Positions 1 through 6,704 of a stretch of DNA of 7,853 nt are shown here, in pieces. This DNA is from Hyphomicrobiales bacterium (GTDB lineage Bacteria > Pseudomonadota > Alphaproteobacteria > Rhizobiales > Xanthobacteraceae). Location of the stretch: assembly GCA_016210825.1 (NCBI GenBank), contig JACQTM010000362.1:1-7853 (forward strand), given 5' to 3'. The position numbers and the translations under genes were made by a program. How positions within the stretch are numbered: the stretch's first letter is position 1; each line of letters starts with the position of its first letter. The notes beneath the pieces are model-generated. The model made no database searches. It worked only from the letters and a program-made list of their open reading frames with translations, and was not told where the DNA came from.

Positions 1-1032
1 ATGCTTGCCGACAACCGCATCGCACTGAATGCCGGCTGGAATTTACAGATGCTCCATCTTGAGCTCACGGATTTGTCCGTGCTTGGCGCCGACTTGGCTG
101 TTTTGGGTTTCACGGCAGAAGAACTTGCGAGAGCATTGAAGCCCGCAGGCGCTAGCGGTCTTACCGACGAGGATGAAGTTCCGGAACTACCTGATAAGGC
201 CGTCACCGCAGTCGGGGATATCTGGTGCGCAGGCTCGCATCGGATTGCCTGTGGTGACAGCACCGACGCCGCTGCGGTCGCGGCATTGCTGAGCGGCCTC
301 GCACCCGAACTCATGGTGACCGATCCGCCCTACGGGGTCGATTACGATCCGGCCTGGCGTCATCGCATCGGGGTGAACCGATCGGTTCGACGCGGAAAAG
401 TCCGTAACGACAACCAGGCAGACTGGAAAGCTGCTTGGGATTTATTCCCCGGCGACATCGCCTACGTCTGGCACGGAGCCCTGCACGCTACGACTGTCGC
501 GGAAAGTCTTACGGGTCATGGCTTCATCATTCGCGCGCAGATCATTTGGGCGAAGGAGCGACTTGTCATGAGCCGCGGAGATTATCATTGGCAACATGAA
601 CCGTGCTGGTACGCAGTGCGGACGAAAGGCCATTGGACCGGGGATCGTAAGCAAACGACGCTGTGGAATATTCCAAGCGGCAACCAGGACACCAAGACAA
701 AGCACAGCACCCAGAAGCCCGTCGAATGCATGCGACGGCCGATGCAGAACAACAGCAATCCCGGCCAAGCGGTGTATGACCCTTTTCTCGGCAGCGGCAC
801 AACACTGATCGCTGCTGAGACGACCGGCAGAGTCTGTCTAGCGATGGAGCTGGAGCCAATCTACGTCGATGTGGCAGTACAGCGTTGGCAGGCGTTCACG
901 GGCAAGAAGGCGTCGCTTCTCAGTGATGGCCGTTTGTTCGATATGGTGGCTGCTGAACGTTTAACTGATCTCGAAAACACAAATACTAATCCGGCTGCTG
1001 CACGGCCGGTCAAAATGCGCCGTCAAAAATGA
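1..1032 (+). CDS. Phage-type DNA methyltransferase (ParB-like/N6-N4 methylase), 5'-truncated by window edge
   Basis: A probable S-adenosylmethionine-dependent DNA methyltransferase, of the type found beside phage terminase genes. The visible 343 residues contain the catalytic motif DPPYG at 108-112, a HSTQKP motif at 235-240 and the cofactor-binding motif DPFLGSGTT at 260-268. The order catalytic motif first, cofactor motif last is that of beta-class amino-methyltransferases; DPPY favours adenine N6 methylation over cytosine N4. Family members usually carry an N-terminal ParB-like nuclease domain. Residues 1-50 here match the tail of that domain (an ADN-ALNAGW-like segment), so the ATG at base 1 is most likely an internal methionine and the gene begins outside the window. 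The stop overlaps a possible upstream start of the terminase gene as ATGA. The likely role is protective or regulatory methylation of phage DNA. Target sequence unknown. Confidence 0.9.
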   Translation: MLADNRIALNAGWNLQMLHLELTDLSVLGADLAVLGFTAEELARALKPAGASGLTDEDEVPELPDKAVTAVGDIWCAGSHRIACGDSTDAAAVAALLSGLAPELMVTDPPYGVDYDPAWRHRIGVNRSVRRGKVRNDNQADWKAAWDLFPGDIAYVWHGALHATTVAESLTGHGFIIRAQIIWAKERLVMSRGDYHWQHEPCWYAVRTKGHWTGDRKQTTLWNIPSGNQDTKTKHSTQKPVECMRRPMQNNSNPGQAVYDPFLGSGTTLIAAETTGRVCLAMELEPIYVDVAVQRWQAFTGKKASLLSDGRLFDMVAAERLTDLENTNTNPAAARPVKMRRQK

Positions 1033-1046
1033 CAAAGCGACGGCAT

Positions 1047-1052
1047 AAGGTG
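1047..1052 (+). promoter_or_regulatory. Ribosome-binding site deciding the terminase small subunit start
   Basis: AAGGTG lies six bases before the ATG at 1059. The alternative in-frame ATG at 1029, which overlaps the methylase stop, has no purine-rich site in front of it. The protein starting at 1059 also begins as P27-family proteins usually do: a short basic leader, then KPKGLK and a TG pair. Confidence 0.55.
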
Positions 1053-1058
1053 ACACAC

Positions 1059-1532
1059 ATGCGAGAACGAGAAATCAAGCCCAAAGGTTTGAAGGAGATA
1101 ACCGGCAGCCTGCATAAGCTTCCATCTGAATCAAAAGACGCGAAGCCGCCGCGTATACTGGAATGCCCAGCAGAGCTCGCGCCACTCGCGCGCCAGGAGT
1201 GGGACCGAATAGTGGGTGAGCTCACTTCATTGGGAGTCTTGAGCAGCTTCGATCGCGGTCCTCTCGCCGCTTATTGCTCCGCCTATTCTTTGTGGAGCGA
1301 GGCAATCGAGGCGGTCCAGAAATATGGCGCGATGATCAAATCGAAAAGCGGATATCCCAGTCAGTCGCCATACCTCGCGGTTGTAAATCGGCAGGCCGAT
1401 ATAATGATGCGAATTGCTTCCGAGTTTGGCTTCACCCCGGCGAGCCGCAGTCGCATCTTTTCGTATTCGCAGAAAAATTCGATGCTGTTGGACATGGTGG
1501 ACGAAGCTGATGATGGAACAATCAAATGGTGA
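1059..1532 (+). CDS. Phage terminase small subunit, P27 family
   Basis: The DNA-recognition subunit of the phage packaging motor, which marks concatemeric phage DNA for the large subunit to cut and pump. The product is 157 residues from Met 1059 (167 if the ATG at 1029 is used). Family features, in order: a basic leader with KPKGLKEITG; an ECPAELAPLARQEW stretch leading into a helix; LGVLSSFDRGPLAAYCSAYS; a KSGYPSQSPYLAVVNRQ segment; and the closing EFGFTPASRSRI signature. Length is normal for the family and the frame is open throughout. It sits directly behind the methylase, the usual order at the start of a phage packaging module. The expected large subunit does not follow. Base composition is lower in G+C than in the catabolic genes to the right, consistent with phage origin. 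Probably a stranded remnant rather than part of a working prophage, though sequence left of the window could change that view. Confidence 0.88.
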   Translation: MREREIKPKGLKEITGSLHKLPSESKDAKPPRILECPAELAPLARQEWDRIVGELTSLGVLSSFDRGPLAAYCSAYSLWSEAIEAVQKYGAMIKSKSGYPSQSPYLAVVNRQADIMMRIASEFGFTPASRSRIFSYSQKNSMLLDMVDEADDGTIKW

Positions 1533-1748
1533 ATTCGCAGATTCTATTACATCGAAGCCGCCATCGGCAGAGGCAACCTTAAGCAGCGCTATCTGGCGGC
1601 CACCCGCTCGGGCATCTGAGCCAACACGATCGCTGTCGGCCCATTCTGTCAGGACTGCATCATCGCTACGCGCGGATATGATTTTCGGAAGGGACAATAC
1701 TCAGGACCGTGGCTGTAATTCGTTGGAAGCGGATTATCGTTGAATGCT
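1533..1748 (+). pseudogene. Junction region with interrupted coding-like frame after terminase gene
   Basis: This 216-base stretch separates the phage fragment from the catabolic genes. Reading on in the terminase frame past the TGA at 1530-1532 gives a run starting IRRFYYIEAAIGRGN. It is interrupted by one TGA at about 1617 and continues as ANTIAVGPFCQDC to a TAA at about 1716. Most codons in this run end in G or C, as in genuine genes of this genome, which suggests decayed coding sequence. The RFYYIEA-GRGN segment loosely recalls the region around the ATP-binding loop of phage large terminases (typically YIE-GRGNGKS), but the GKS core is absent and the match is weak. An open frame from ATG 1510 to 1743 covers the same bases in another phase and resembles no family I know. 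No promoter, terminator or attachment site is recognised. Confidence 0.3.
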
Positions 1749-3131
1749 TCAATCCGGCGAGGCGAGCGTCACCTCGTATTCCAGCCGCGCTTCCGGGGAG
1801 TTGGAGGGCCGGTGGATCGGTACGATGGTCGTTGGAGGTAATGTCGGGCCAAAATACAGGCTCGCAATGCGCTCCAGCGCGGGATAGTCGTCTGGATTAG
1901 TTAGATACAATGTCTGCTGCGCGACGTCAGCAAAGGTCACGCCGTAACTAGCAAGCGTTGCCTTGAGCTTCTTCAAGACGAAATCAACCTGCGCCATGAT
2001 TGGCGCTTCAGCGTGGTAACGGCCGAAATTCAGCCTGCGCGTGTCGTCTTCCAGGTCGGCCGCGCCTCGAATGGGATATCCCGCCTCGGTATGCACCGGC
2101 ACTTCACCCGCCGTGAAGATGAGCCCTCCGCCCTGAACGGCGCCGACATAGGCGCCCGACATGCCGTGATCGGCGATCTTGATCTCCTTCGGCCGTTTCG
2201 CGTCAGGATAGACGGCGACGATACGGCCTTCGACGAGCGCGTCAGGATATCGTAGGTTCGCCGTGGGAAAGGTCGTGAGACAATGCTTGCTGCCAGTCGC
2301 GCGTAACAGATGGCGGTTGGTGTATCCGTCCGCCATCTCACGCATAGAGCGGCGAACCCACATGAAGTTGAGCAGTAGATTTGTGCGCGGAATTTTCTGG
2401 TCGGCGAGAAGCGTATGAAAGTGGTGCCAAAGCGTAAGCTGCTGGGCCACATAAGCTTCGACACGGCGCGTCATCGGACCGACTGCGCCTTTCGCCAGCG
2501 CGCGCTCCTCGGGCGCAACGTCGGCGAGGCGGTTGAGCAGAGCGTCGCCCTTGGGATCCGCCCCCGGCAGGCAGGATGAGAACAAGAGGTCGCCGCCACG
2601 CGTGGCGAGCGCAAAGGGCGCGGCTAGAGTATCAAGGGCGGCAATCCGGATATTCGTGCGCGCGACATTCGACAACACCGCGATGGCGTCGATCTGGAGG
2701 TCGATGTCCGTCGGGGCGCCCGGATTCCATGCCTCAACGATTTCGCCTGACGGCAATTCGCCGACGACGCGCTGCAACACGTCGAGAACCGCTGGCTCGT
2801 CGCGGATGTCGCGAAGAAAGACGCGCAAGTGCACGAGCTTGTCGAATGACGTGTCGAATGCGGCCAGAGCGCCTGAAAGGTTCTTAAGTGCTTGCCAGGT
2901 CTGAGCTTTTATGCGGTCGAGCTGGGAATCGACGAAATAAATGCCGCTTTGCAATTGAGACCGGGCCTCCTCGGGCAGCGCCTTCATGCTTGATATCAGA
3001 ATGCCACGATCCGGATCGTGCGGCGTCATACTTCCCGTCAGAATGAAATCATGCGCGCGGCCGACATGGTGTGTCAGCAACGGCGTATTGCTCGATCGAA
3101 GCGATCGATACTGCAGACGCTCAATCGTCAT
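1749..3131 (-). CDS. RidA/YjgF/UK114-family protein with three tandem domains
   Basis: The product is 460 residues, about three times a single RidA protein (near 130). Three RidA-like units can be traced: about 20-155, ending in LQIDAIAVL; about 160-310, ending in YPDALVEGRIVAVY; and about 320-457, ending in ARLEYEVTL. Unit 1 carries a typical RidA helix (IKAQTWQALKNLSGAL) and strand (LVHLRVFLRD). RidA enzymes are cytosolic and hydrolyse reactive enamines or imines to ketones and ammonia, using an arginine in a V-V-R-like strand near the C-terminus. In unit 3 this arginine is present (Arg441 in VPIHRP). By my alignment it is replaced in unit 1 (VEAWNP) and unit 2 (TANLRY). Single-domain relatives trimerise with active sites at interfaces, so this chain may fold as one pseudo-trimer. 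The ATG at 3131 has AGGA three bases upstream. The gene diverges from the CoA-transferase operon, suggesting shared control. Exact substrate unknown; a non-catalytic role is possible. Confidence 0.85.
   Translation of the reverse strand: MTIERLQYRSLRSSNTPLLTHHVGRAHDFILTGSMTPHDPDRGILISSMKALPEEARSQLQSGIYFVDSQLDRIKAQTWQALKNLSGALAAFDTSFDKLVHLRVFLRDIRDEPAVLDVLQRVVGELPSGEIVEAWNPGAPTDIDLQIDAIAVLSNVARTNIRIAALDTLAAPFALATRGGDLLFSSCLPGADPKGDALLNRLADVAPEERALAKGAVGPMTRRVEAYVAQQLTLWHHFHTLLADQKIPRTNLLLNFMWVRRSMREMADGYTNRHLLRATGSKHCLTTFPTANLRYPDALVEGRIVAVYPDAKRPKEIKIADHGMSGAYVGAVQGGGLIFTAGEVPVHTEAGYPIRGAADLEDDTRRLNFGRYHAEAPIMAQVDFVLKKLKATLASYGVTFADVAQQTLYLTNPDDYPALERIASLYFGPTLPPTTIVPIHRPSNSPEARLEYEVTLASPD
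3092..3108. repeat. 17-base perfect inverted repeat at the 5' end of the RidA gene
   Basis: TCGATCG and CGATCGA flank AAG, beginning about 20 bases inside the RidA coding region. It could be an operator, but it also encodes the repeated Arg-Ser pairs of residues 9-14, so codon use alone could account for it. Confidence 0.3.
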
Positions 3132-3542
3132 TCATCCTGAGTCCTGTTCTGACCTCGCTCGCGAAATCGTATTCGGTGTCGCAAGCGATGCATCTTCGTA
3201 TTCAAACTTCGGGTGGCGCAATAAATTTTTTGCACGGCCTCAGCACTTTTACAAGAATACGGCTCTCGTCGCGGCGTGCTTCACTTTTCGATCAGCGAAA
3301 ATCAAACGCGTATGTCTACGGCGGGCTTGAAGAACTTAAACTTGCGCAACCCTCGATGACGTTTTCATCCAGCGAAATGACACGCGCGCTTCGGTATGAA
3401 GGTGCGTCAATGTGATCTGCTTGCAGCCTACGGCCGGATTGATGCATCTTTGCAAAAAGTTGAACCTGACAATCCAATCGCAGTGTCGTCGCGTTCGGTG
3501 TCTCCAAAACAACATGCGGTTGGCGACTTGAAAGCCGGGATC
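3132..3542. promoter_or_regulatory. Divergent control region between RidA gene and CoA-transferase operon
   Basis: This 411-base stretch holds no gene I can support and is richer in A+T than its flanks (28 of 60 G+C at 3181-3240). It must contain the promoters of both divergent units. A possible plus-strand promoter is TTGCAC at 3230-3235 and AAGAAT at 3253-3258 with 17 bases between; each box matches four of six consensus bases or better, so this is weak. The 7-mer CGTATTC occurs at 3168-3174 and 3197-3203 and inverted at 3255-3261, spanning that candidate. The CoA-transferase frame stays open upstream to ATG 3396, but the extra 49 residues do not resemble the family and are treated as noncoding. 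Confidence 0.5.
3167..3261. repeat. Three copies of CGTATTC (two direct, one inverted)
   Basis: TCGTATTC is found at 3167-3174 and again at 3196-3203, 29 bases apart start to start, close to three helical turns. The complement GAATACG is at 3255-3261. The group lies in the divergent control region and could be a regulator's binding sites. No regulator gene is in the window to pair with it. Confidence 0.35.
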
Positions 3543-4721
3543 ATGAGCGGTGCCGTGTTTCTATCGCTCCTCAAGGGAGTGCGTATTTTAGATTGCACGC
3601 GGAATATCGCGGGACCCGTTGCGACGATGTTGGCGGCAGAAATGGGGGCGGACGTCATAAAGGTCGAGCCGCCGGAAGGCGACGAGATGCGGCGATGGCC
3701 TCCTTTCGTCGACGGCGAGAGCGTGTATTTCGTGAGCTGTAATCGCGGAAAGCGCAGCATCGCTATCAATTTCAAAACGCGCGACGGGCATGCGCTATTA
3801 CGTCGCCTGCTTGGGACGGCCGATGTCATCGTCGAAAATTACCGTCCGGGTACGCTTGAGAAATTCGGCATGGGCTGGGACGACATGCACGCCGCACATC
3901 CGGGCTTGGTTTGGGTGTCGGTCACCGGCTACGGCCGCAGTGGACCGCGTTCAACGGCGCCGGCTTACGATTCAATGATCCAGGCCTTCTCTGGAATTAT
4001 GGGTGTCACCGGCGAGGCTGGCCGGCCGCCGGTCCGTTGCGCCGGTTCGCCCATCGACATCGCGACATCGTACCTCACCTGGGGCGCCATTATGACCGGC
4101 ATCCACAGCGCGGCGGTGAACAAGAAGGGCATGCTGCTCGAGGTTTCCCTGATGGAATCTTCGCTCGGCTTCATGCATGCCTATTTGCAAGGCGCGCTCT
4201 GCGGATTGCCGATGCCATCGCGAATGGGGTCGGAGACAGTGGGGATCTATCCTCTCGGTGCATTCGACACACGTAACGGGGAATTTCTCTTTCTGCAGGT
4301 GAGCAACGAGCACCAATGGAAACGGTTCTGCGAGCTGCTCGGGGCCGTGGAGCTCGCAGGAAATTCGCGCTTTGCAAACAATCCGTTGCGCGTGAAAAAT
4401 CGTGACGAGCTGCGGCCCCTTATCCAAGCCTATTTGTTGGCCCGTCCCGCGCAGGACTGGGAGAAGGTTTTAACCCATGCCGGCGTACCGGCGAGCCATG
4501 TGCGCGGGCTCAACGACGTAATCGCCGACGAACAGGTTATCGCGCGCAAAATGATTAAGCCTGCCGTGCTGCCGAACGGGCGCGAAATTCCGACCTGGGG
4601 CGTACCGATCAAGGTCAACGAGCAGCTTGAGACGCGTACCCTCAACGTGCCGGCGTTGGATCAGCATCGAAGCGAGCTTCTGGCGGAGCTCGATCGGCTT
4701 GGATCACAAGGAAAAGCCTGA
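3543..4721 (+). CDS. Class III CoA-transferase, CaiB/BaiF family
   Basis: Transfers CoA from a donor thioester to a free carboxylic acid, activating it for further breakdown; cytosolic. The 392-residue product has the usual family length of about 400. Signatures in order (numbered from Met 3543): the N-terminal nucleotide-fold segment VRILDCTRNIAGP; EMGADVIKVEPPEGDEMR; a SCNRGKRSIAINFKT stretch; ADVIVENYRPGTLEKFG; a VTGYGRSGP loop; and MGVTGEAGRPPVR. The Asp at about residue 172 (in SPIDIATS) aligns with the aspartate that forms the acyl anhydride and CoA-bound intermediates in this family. The start at 3543 was chosen because family similarity begins there with SGAVFLSLLKGVRILD; the ATG at 3396 would add an unrelated leader. 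Its ribosome site is weak. First gene of an operon, two bases before the acyl-CoA dehydrogenase. The acid substrate cannot be deduced. Confidence 0.9.
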   Translation: MSGAVFLSLLKGVRILDCTRNIAGPVATMLAAEMGADVIKVEPPEGDEMRRWPPFVDGESVYFVSCNRGKRSIAINFKTRDGHALLRRLLGTADVIVENYRPGTLEKFGMGWDDMHAAHPGLVWVSVTGYGRSGPRSTAPAYDSMIQAFSGIMGVTGEAGRPPVRCAGSPIDIATSYLTWGAIMTGIHSAAVNKKGMLLEVSLMESSLGFMHAYLQGALCGLPMPSRMGSETVGIYPLGAFDTRNGEFLFLQVSNEHQWKRFCELLGAVELAGNSRFANNPLRVKNRDELRPLIQAYLLARPAQDWEKVLTHAGVPASHVRGLNDVIADEQVIARKMIKPAVLPNGREIPTWGVPIKVNEQLETRTLNVPALDQHRSELLAELDRLGSQGKA

Positions 4722-4723
4722 AA

Positions 4724-5866
4724 ATGGACTTCGAACTAACGCCGGAGCAGCGGGCGCTTACGCAGACGGTCAAAGACTTTGTCGACCAACGTGTCGACCC
4801 CCGGATGAGCGAGATCGAGCGTCAAAACCGCATTCCCGAGGATATTTTCGCGGAGGCGTCTGCGCTCGGCTTGTTCGGGATCAGCATTCCGGAAAAGTAT
4901 GGCGGCACGGGGCTGAGCCGGCTGGATCGCGCGCTTGTCCATCAGATGCTCGGACGCAGCGGCTTCGGGTTTGCCGGTGCGCTTGCATCCCATACCGGAA
5001 TTGGGTCGGACGCACTCGTTTCGATCGGGACCGAAGAGCAAAAACAGCGCTACTTGCCCCGAATGGCGACCGGCGCGCTGCGCGCAGCCTTCGCGTTGAC
5101 CGAATCGGAGGCCGGCTCCGACGTCGGCGGGATCAAGACCGTCGCGCGCAAGCGGGGCGACCGCTACTATCTCAACGGCGTCAAGCGCTTCATCAGCGGC
5201 GGCTCGCGCGCGGGTCTGATCACGATCGTCGCCCGCACCAACATTGACAAGCAATTGAAGGAATTCAGCGTCTTTCTTGTCGAGCCGTCGTTTCCCGGTT
5301 TCCGTGTCGGCGAGGTGTACGAGACGATGGGAAGCCGCGGCCACCCCATCGCGGAGCTGGTGCTGGAAGATTGTGAAGTGCCGGAGGAAAACCGGCTCGG
5401 TCCGGAAGGCGAGGGCTGGCTCGCGGCAATGAAAACGCTAAACGAGGGACGCCCTCTCGTCGCTGCCCGGTGTCTCGGGGCATGCGAACGCCTGATCGAG
5501 ATTTCCACAGACTATGCCAGGTCGCGCAAGCAATTCGGCAAGTCGCTCGGCGAGTTTCAGGCGATCCAGTTTATGCTAGCGGATATGGCGGCGCGAACCG
5601 AAGCCGCGCGCTGGCTGACCTATCATTCGGCGGTGCTTGCCGATTCGGGCCGCCTCACGCCGGAAACCATATCGATCGCGAAGCTGTTCGCCTCCGAGGC
5701 TTTGGCTTTCGTCGCCGATGCCGCGCTTCAGATCCAGGGCGGCACCGGCTACATCGCCGACAATCCCGTCGGCCGTTTCTATCGCGACGCGCGCGTGACG
5801 CGGATCTACGAGGGAACTTCGGAAATCCAGCGCATCATCATCGGCCGAGCCGTGCTGCGCCGATGA
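4724..5866 (+). CDS. Acyl-CoA dehydrogenase (FAD-dependent)
   Basis: Removes two hydrogens from the alpha and beta carbons of an acyl-CoA, giving an enoyl-CoA and passing electrons to electron-transfer flavoprotein. The 380 residues match the normal family length, with the all-helical N-terminal domain at about 1-120, the beta domain at about 121-230 and the C-terminal helical domain after that. Both family signatures are present: AFALTESEAGSD at 122-133, and the C-terminal run from QIQGGTGY (337 on) to YEGTSEIQR. Glu363 in YEGTSEIQR is at the position of the catalytic base of medium-chain enzymes. RSRKQFGKSLGEFQAIQ at 267-283 is the usual FAD-contact region. AAGGA ten bases ahead of the ATG is a plausible ribosome site. 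Only two bases separate it from the CoA-transferase stop, so the two are surely cotranscribed and probably translationally coupled. It would act on the CoA ester made by its neighbour. Chain type or ring substrate not determinable. Confidence 0.95.
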   Translation: MDFELTPEQRALTQTVKDFVDQRVDPRMSEIERQNRIPEDIFAEASALGLFGISIPEKYGGTGLSRLDRALVHQMLGRSGFGFAGALASHTGIGSDALVSIGTEEQKQRYLPRMATGALRAAFALTESEAGSDVGGIKTVARKRGDRYYLNGVKRFISGGSRAGLITIVARTNIDKQLKEFSVFLVEPSFPGFRVGEVYETMGSRGHPIAELVLEDCEVPEENRLGPEGEGWLAAMKTLNEGRPLVAARCLGACERLIEISTDYARSRKQFGKSLGEFQAIQFMLADMAARTEAARWLTYHSAVLADSGRLTPETISIAKLFASEALAFVADAALQIQGGTGYIADNPVGRFYRDARVTRIYEGTSEIQRIIIGRAVLRR

Positions 5867-5893
5867 AAAAAAGAATGGACCGATAGGACGGTT

Positions 5894-5900
5894 GAGGGAG
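5894..5900 (+). promoter_or_regulatory. Ribosome-binding site deciding the crotonase start
   Basis: GAGGGAG lies nine bases before the ATG at 5910. The alternative in-frame TTG at 5892 would place this site inside the coding region, so 5910 is preferred. Confidence 0.7.
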
Positions 5901-5909
5901 AGAAGTGAA

Positions 5910-6701
5910 ATGGAATTCAAGGATATTCAAGTCGAGAAGCGGGGGCGCATCATCTGCATCACCCTGAATCGTCCGGAGCGGGCAAACGCGATCAGCGTGG
6001 CGACGTCGAGCGAACTGCTGCAGGTCTTCACCGAATTCCGCGACGATCCCGAGCAATGGGTCATGATCCTGACCGGCACGGGAGAGAAGTCGTTCTGCAG
6101 CGGGATGTATGTGACCGAAGCGGCGGAAACGACGCAGGAAAAAGGCAGGACCGAGGGCTACACGATATTCAAGCCATGGACCGACATGATGCAGTCAATC
6201 CGCAAGCCTTTCATCTGCGCGGTCAACGGAGCGTGCGTCGGAGGCGGCTGGCATCTCGTCGCCGACAGCGACATCGTCATCGCCGCCGACAACGCGGTGT
6301 TCCTCGACACGCACGTGAACATTGGTTTGATTAACGGCGTCGAATCCGCCGGCTTCGCCTACAAGATGCCGCTTGGCATCGTCATGCGCATGGTCATTGA
6401 AGGCCGCTTCTTCCGCGTGAACGCCCAGCAGGCGCTGCAATGGGGCCTGGTGTCGGAGGTCGTTCCCCAACACGCGCTGATGGACAAGGCCTGGGAAATC
6501 GCGACCCATATCGCTGAGCAGGCCGCGCCCTTGGCCGAGCAGGGGTCGAAGAAAGCGATCCTGGGTGCGCTGGACCGCGGTCCGACCGAGGGTATCCCTT
6601 ATACCTGGACGGTGCTCACCGACATCCAGGACACCGAGGATACCAAGGAAGGCTTCCGGTCATTCGTGGAGAAGCGCAAGCCGAATTTTGTCGGCCGATA
6701 A
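5910..6701 (+). CDS. Crotonase-fold enzyme (annotated enoyl-CoA hydratase/isomerase family), non-canonical active site
   Basis: A 263-residue cytosolic enzyme of the crotonase superfamily, which binds acyl-CoA and stabilises a thioester enolate in an oxyanion hole. Visible features: VEKRGRIICITLNRPERANA near the N-terminus; the first oxyanion segment KSFCSGMYV at 60-68; the second, NGACVGGGWHL, at 106-116; and an LQWGLVSEVVP segment near 177-186. In classical hydratases two glutamates do the chemistry, one in GGG-x-E and one in FGxPE. Here they align with His115 (GGGWH) and His135 (FLDTH). The FLDTHVN-IG form is one I recall from a widespread subfamily of putative hydratases of unproven function, so this is probably not decay but a different reaction: hydrolysis, isomerisation, ring cleavage or hydration by another mechanism. 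It follows the dehydrogenase after 43 bases and should act on its product. Its stop lies three bases from the end of the opposing FAH gene. Confidence 0.9.
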   Translation: MEFKDIQVEKRGRIICITLNRPERANAISVATSSELLQVFTEFRDDPEQWVMILTGTGEKSFCSGMYVTEAAETTQEKGRTEGYTIFKPWTDMMQSIRKPFICAVNGACVGGGWHLVADSDIVIAADNAVFLDTHVNIGLINGVESAGFAYKMPLGIVMRMVIEGRFFRVNAQQALQWGLVSEVVPQHALMDKAWEIATHIAEQAAPLAEQGSKKAILGALDRGPTEGIPYTWTVLTDIQDTEDTKEGFRSFVEKRKPNFVGR

Positions 6702-6704
6702 TGC

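Noticed and set aside
1227..1697. 156-residue minus-strand open frame opposite the terminase small subunit and junction
   Set aside because: No family resemblance, no ribosome site seen, and it is mostly a mirror of the terminase gene.
1740..1752. TTGAA-TGC-TTCAA inverted repeat at the 3' end of the RidA gene, considered as a terminator
   Set aside because: Arms of only five A+T-rich base pairs and no T-tract on either strand; too weak for an intrinsic terminator.
3211..3235. Possible sigma-54 promoter around GTGGCGC...TTTTGCAC
   Set aside because: The spacing between the GG and GC elements is about 15 bases where 10 is required.
3396..3542. In-frame 49-residue N-terminal extension of the CoA-transferase from ATG 3396
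   Set aside because: It does not resemble the family, whose similarity starts exactly at Met 3543, and its codons lack the G/C third-position bias of the gene body.
4627..5247. 206-residue open frame overlapping the acyl-CoA dehydrogenase on the plus strand
   Set aside because: Arginine-rich out-of-frame shadow of a clearly identified gene in G+C-rich DNA.
4736..5344. 202-residue minus-strand open frame opposite the acyl-CoA dehydrogenase
   Set aside because: Lies wholly opposite a strongly conserved gene and shows no recognisable domain.
5863..5886. Seven-codon mini-ORF (ATG AAA AAA AGA...) overlapping the dehydrogenase stop as ATGA
   Set aside because: Too short to support as a gene; the following crotonase has its own strong ribosome site, so a coupling leader is unnecessary.
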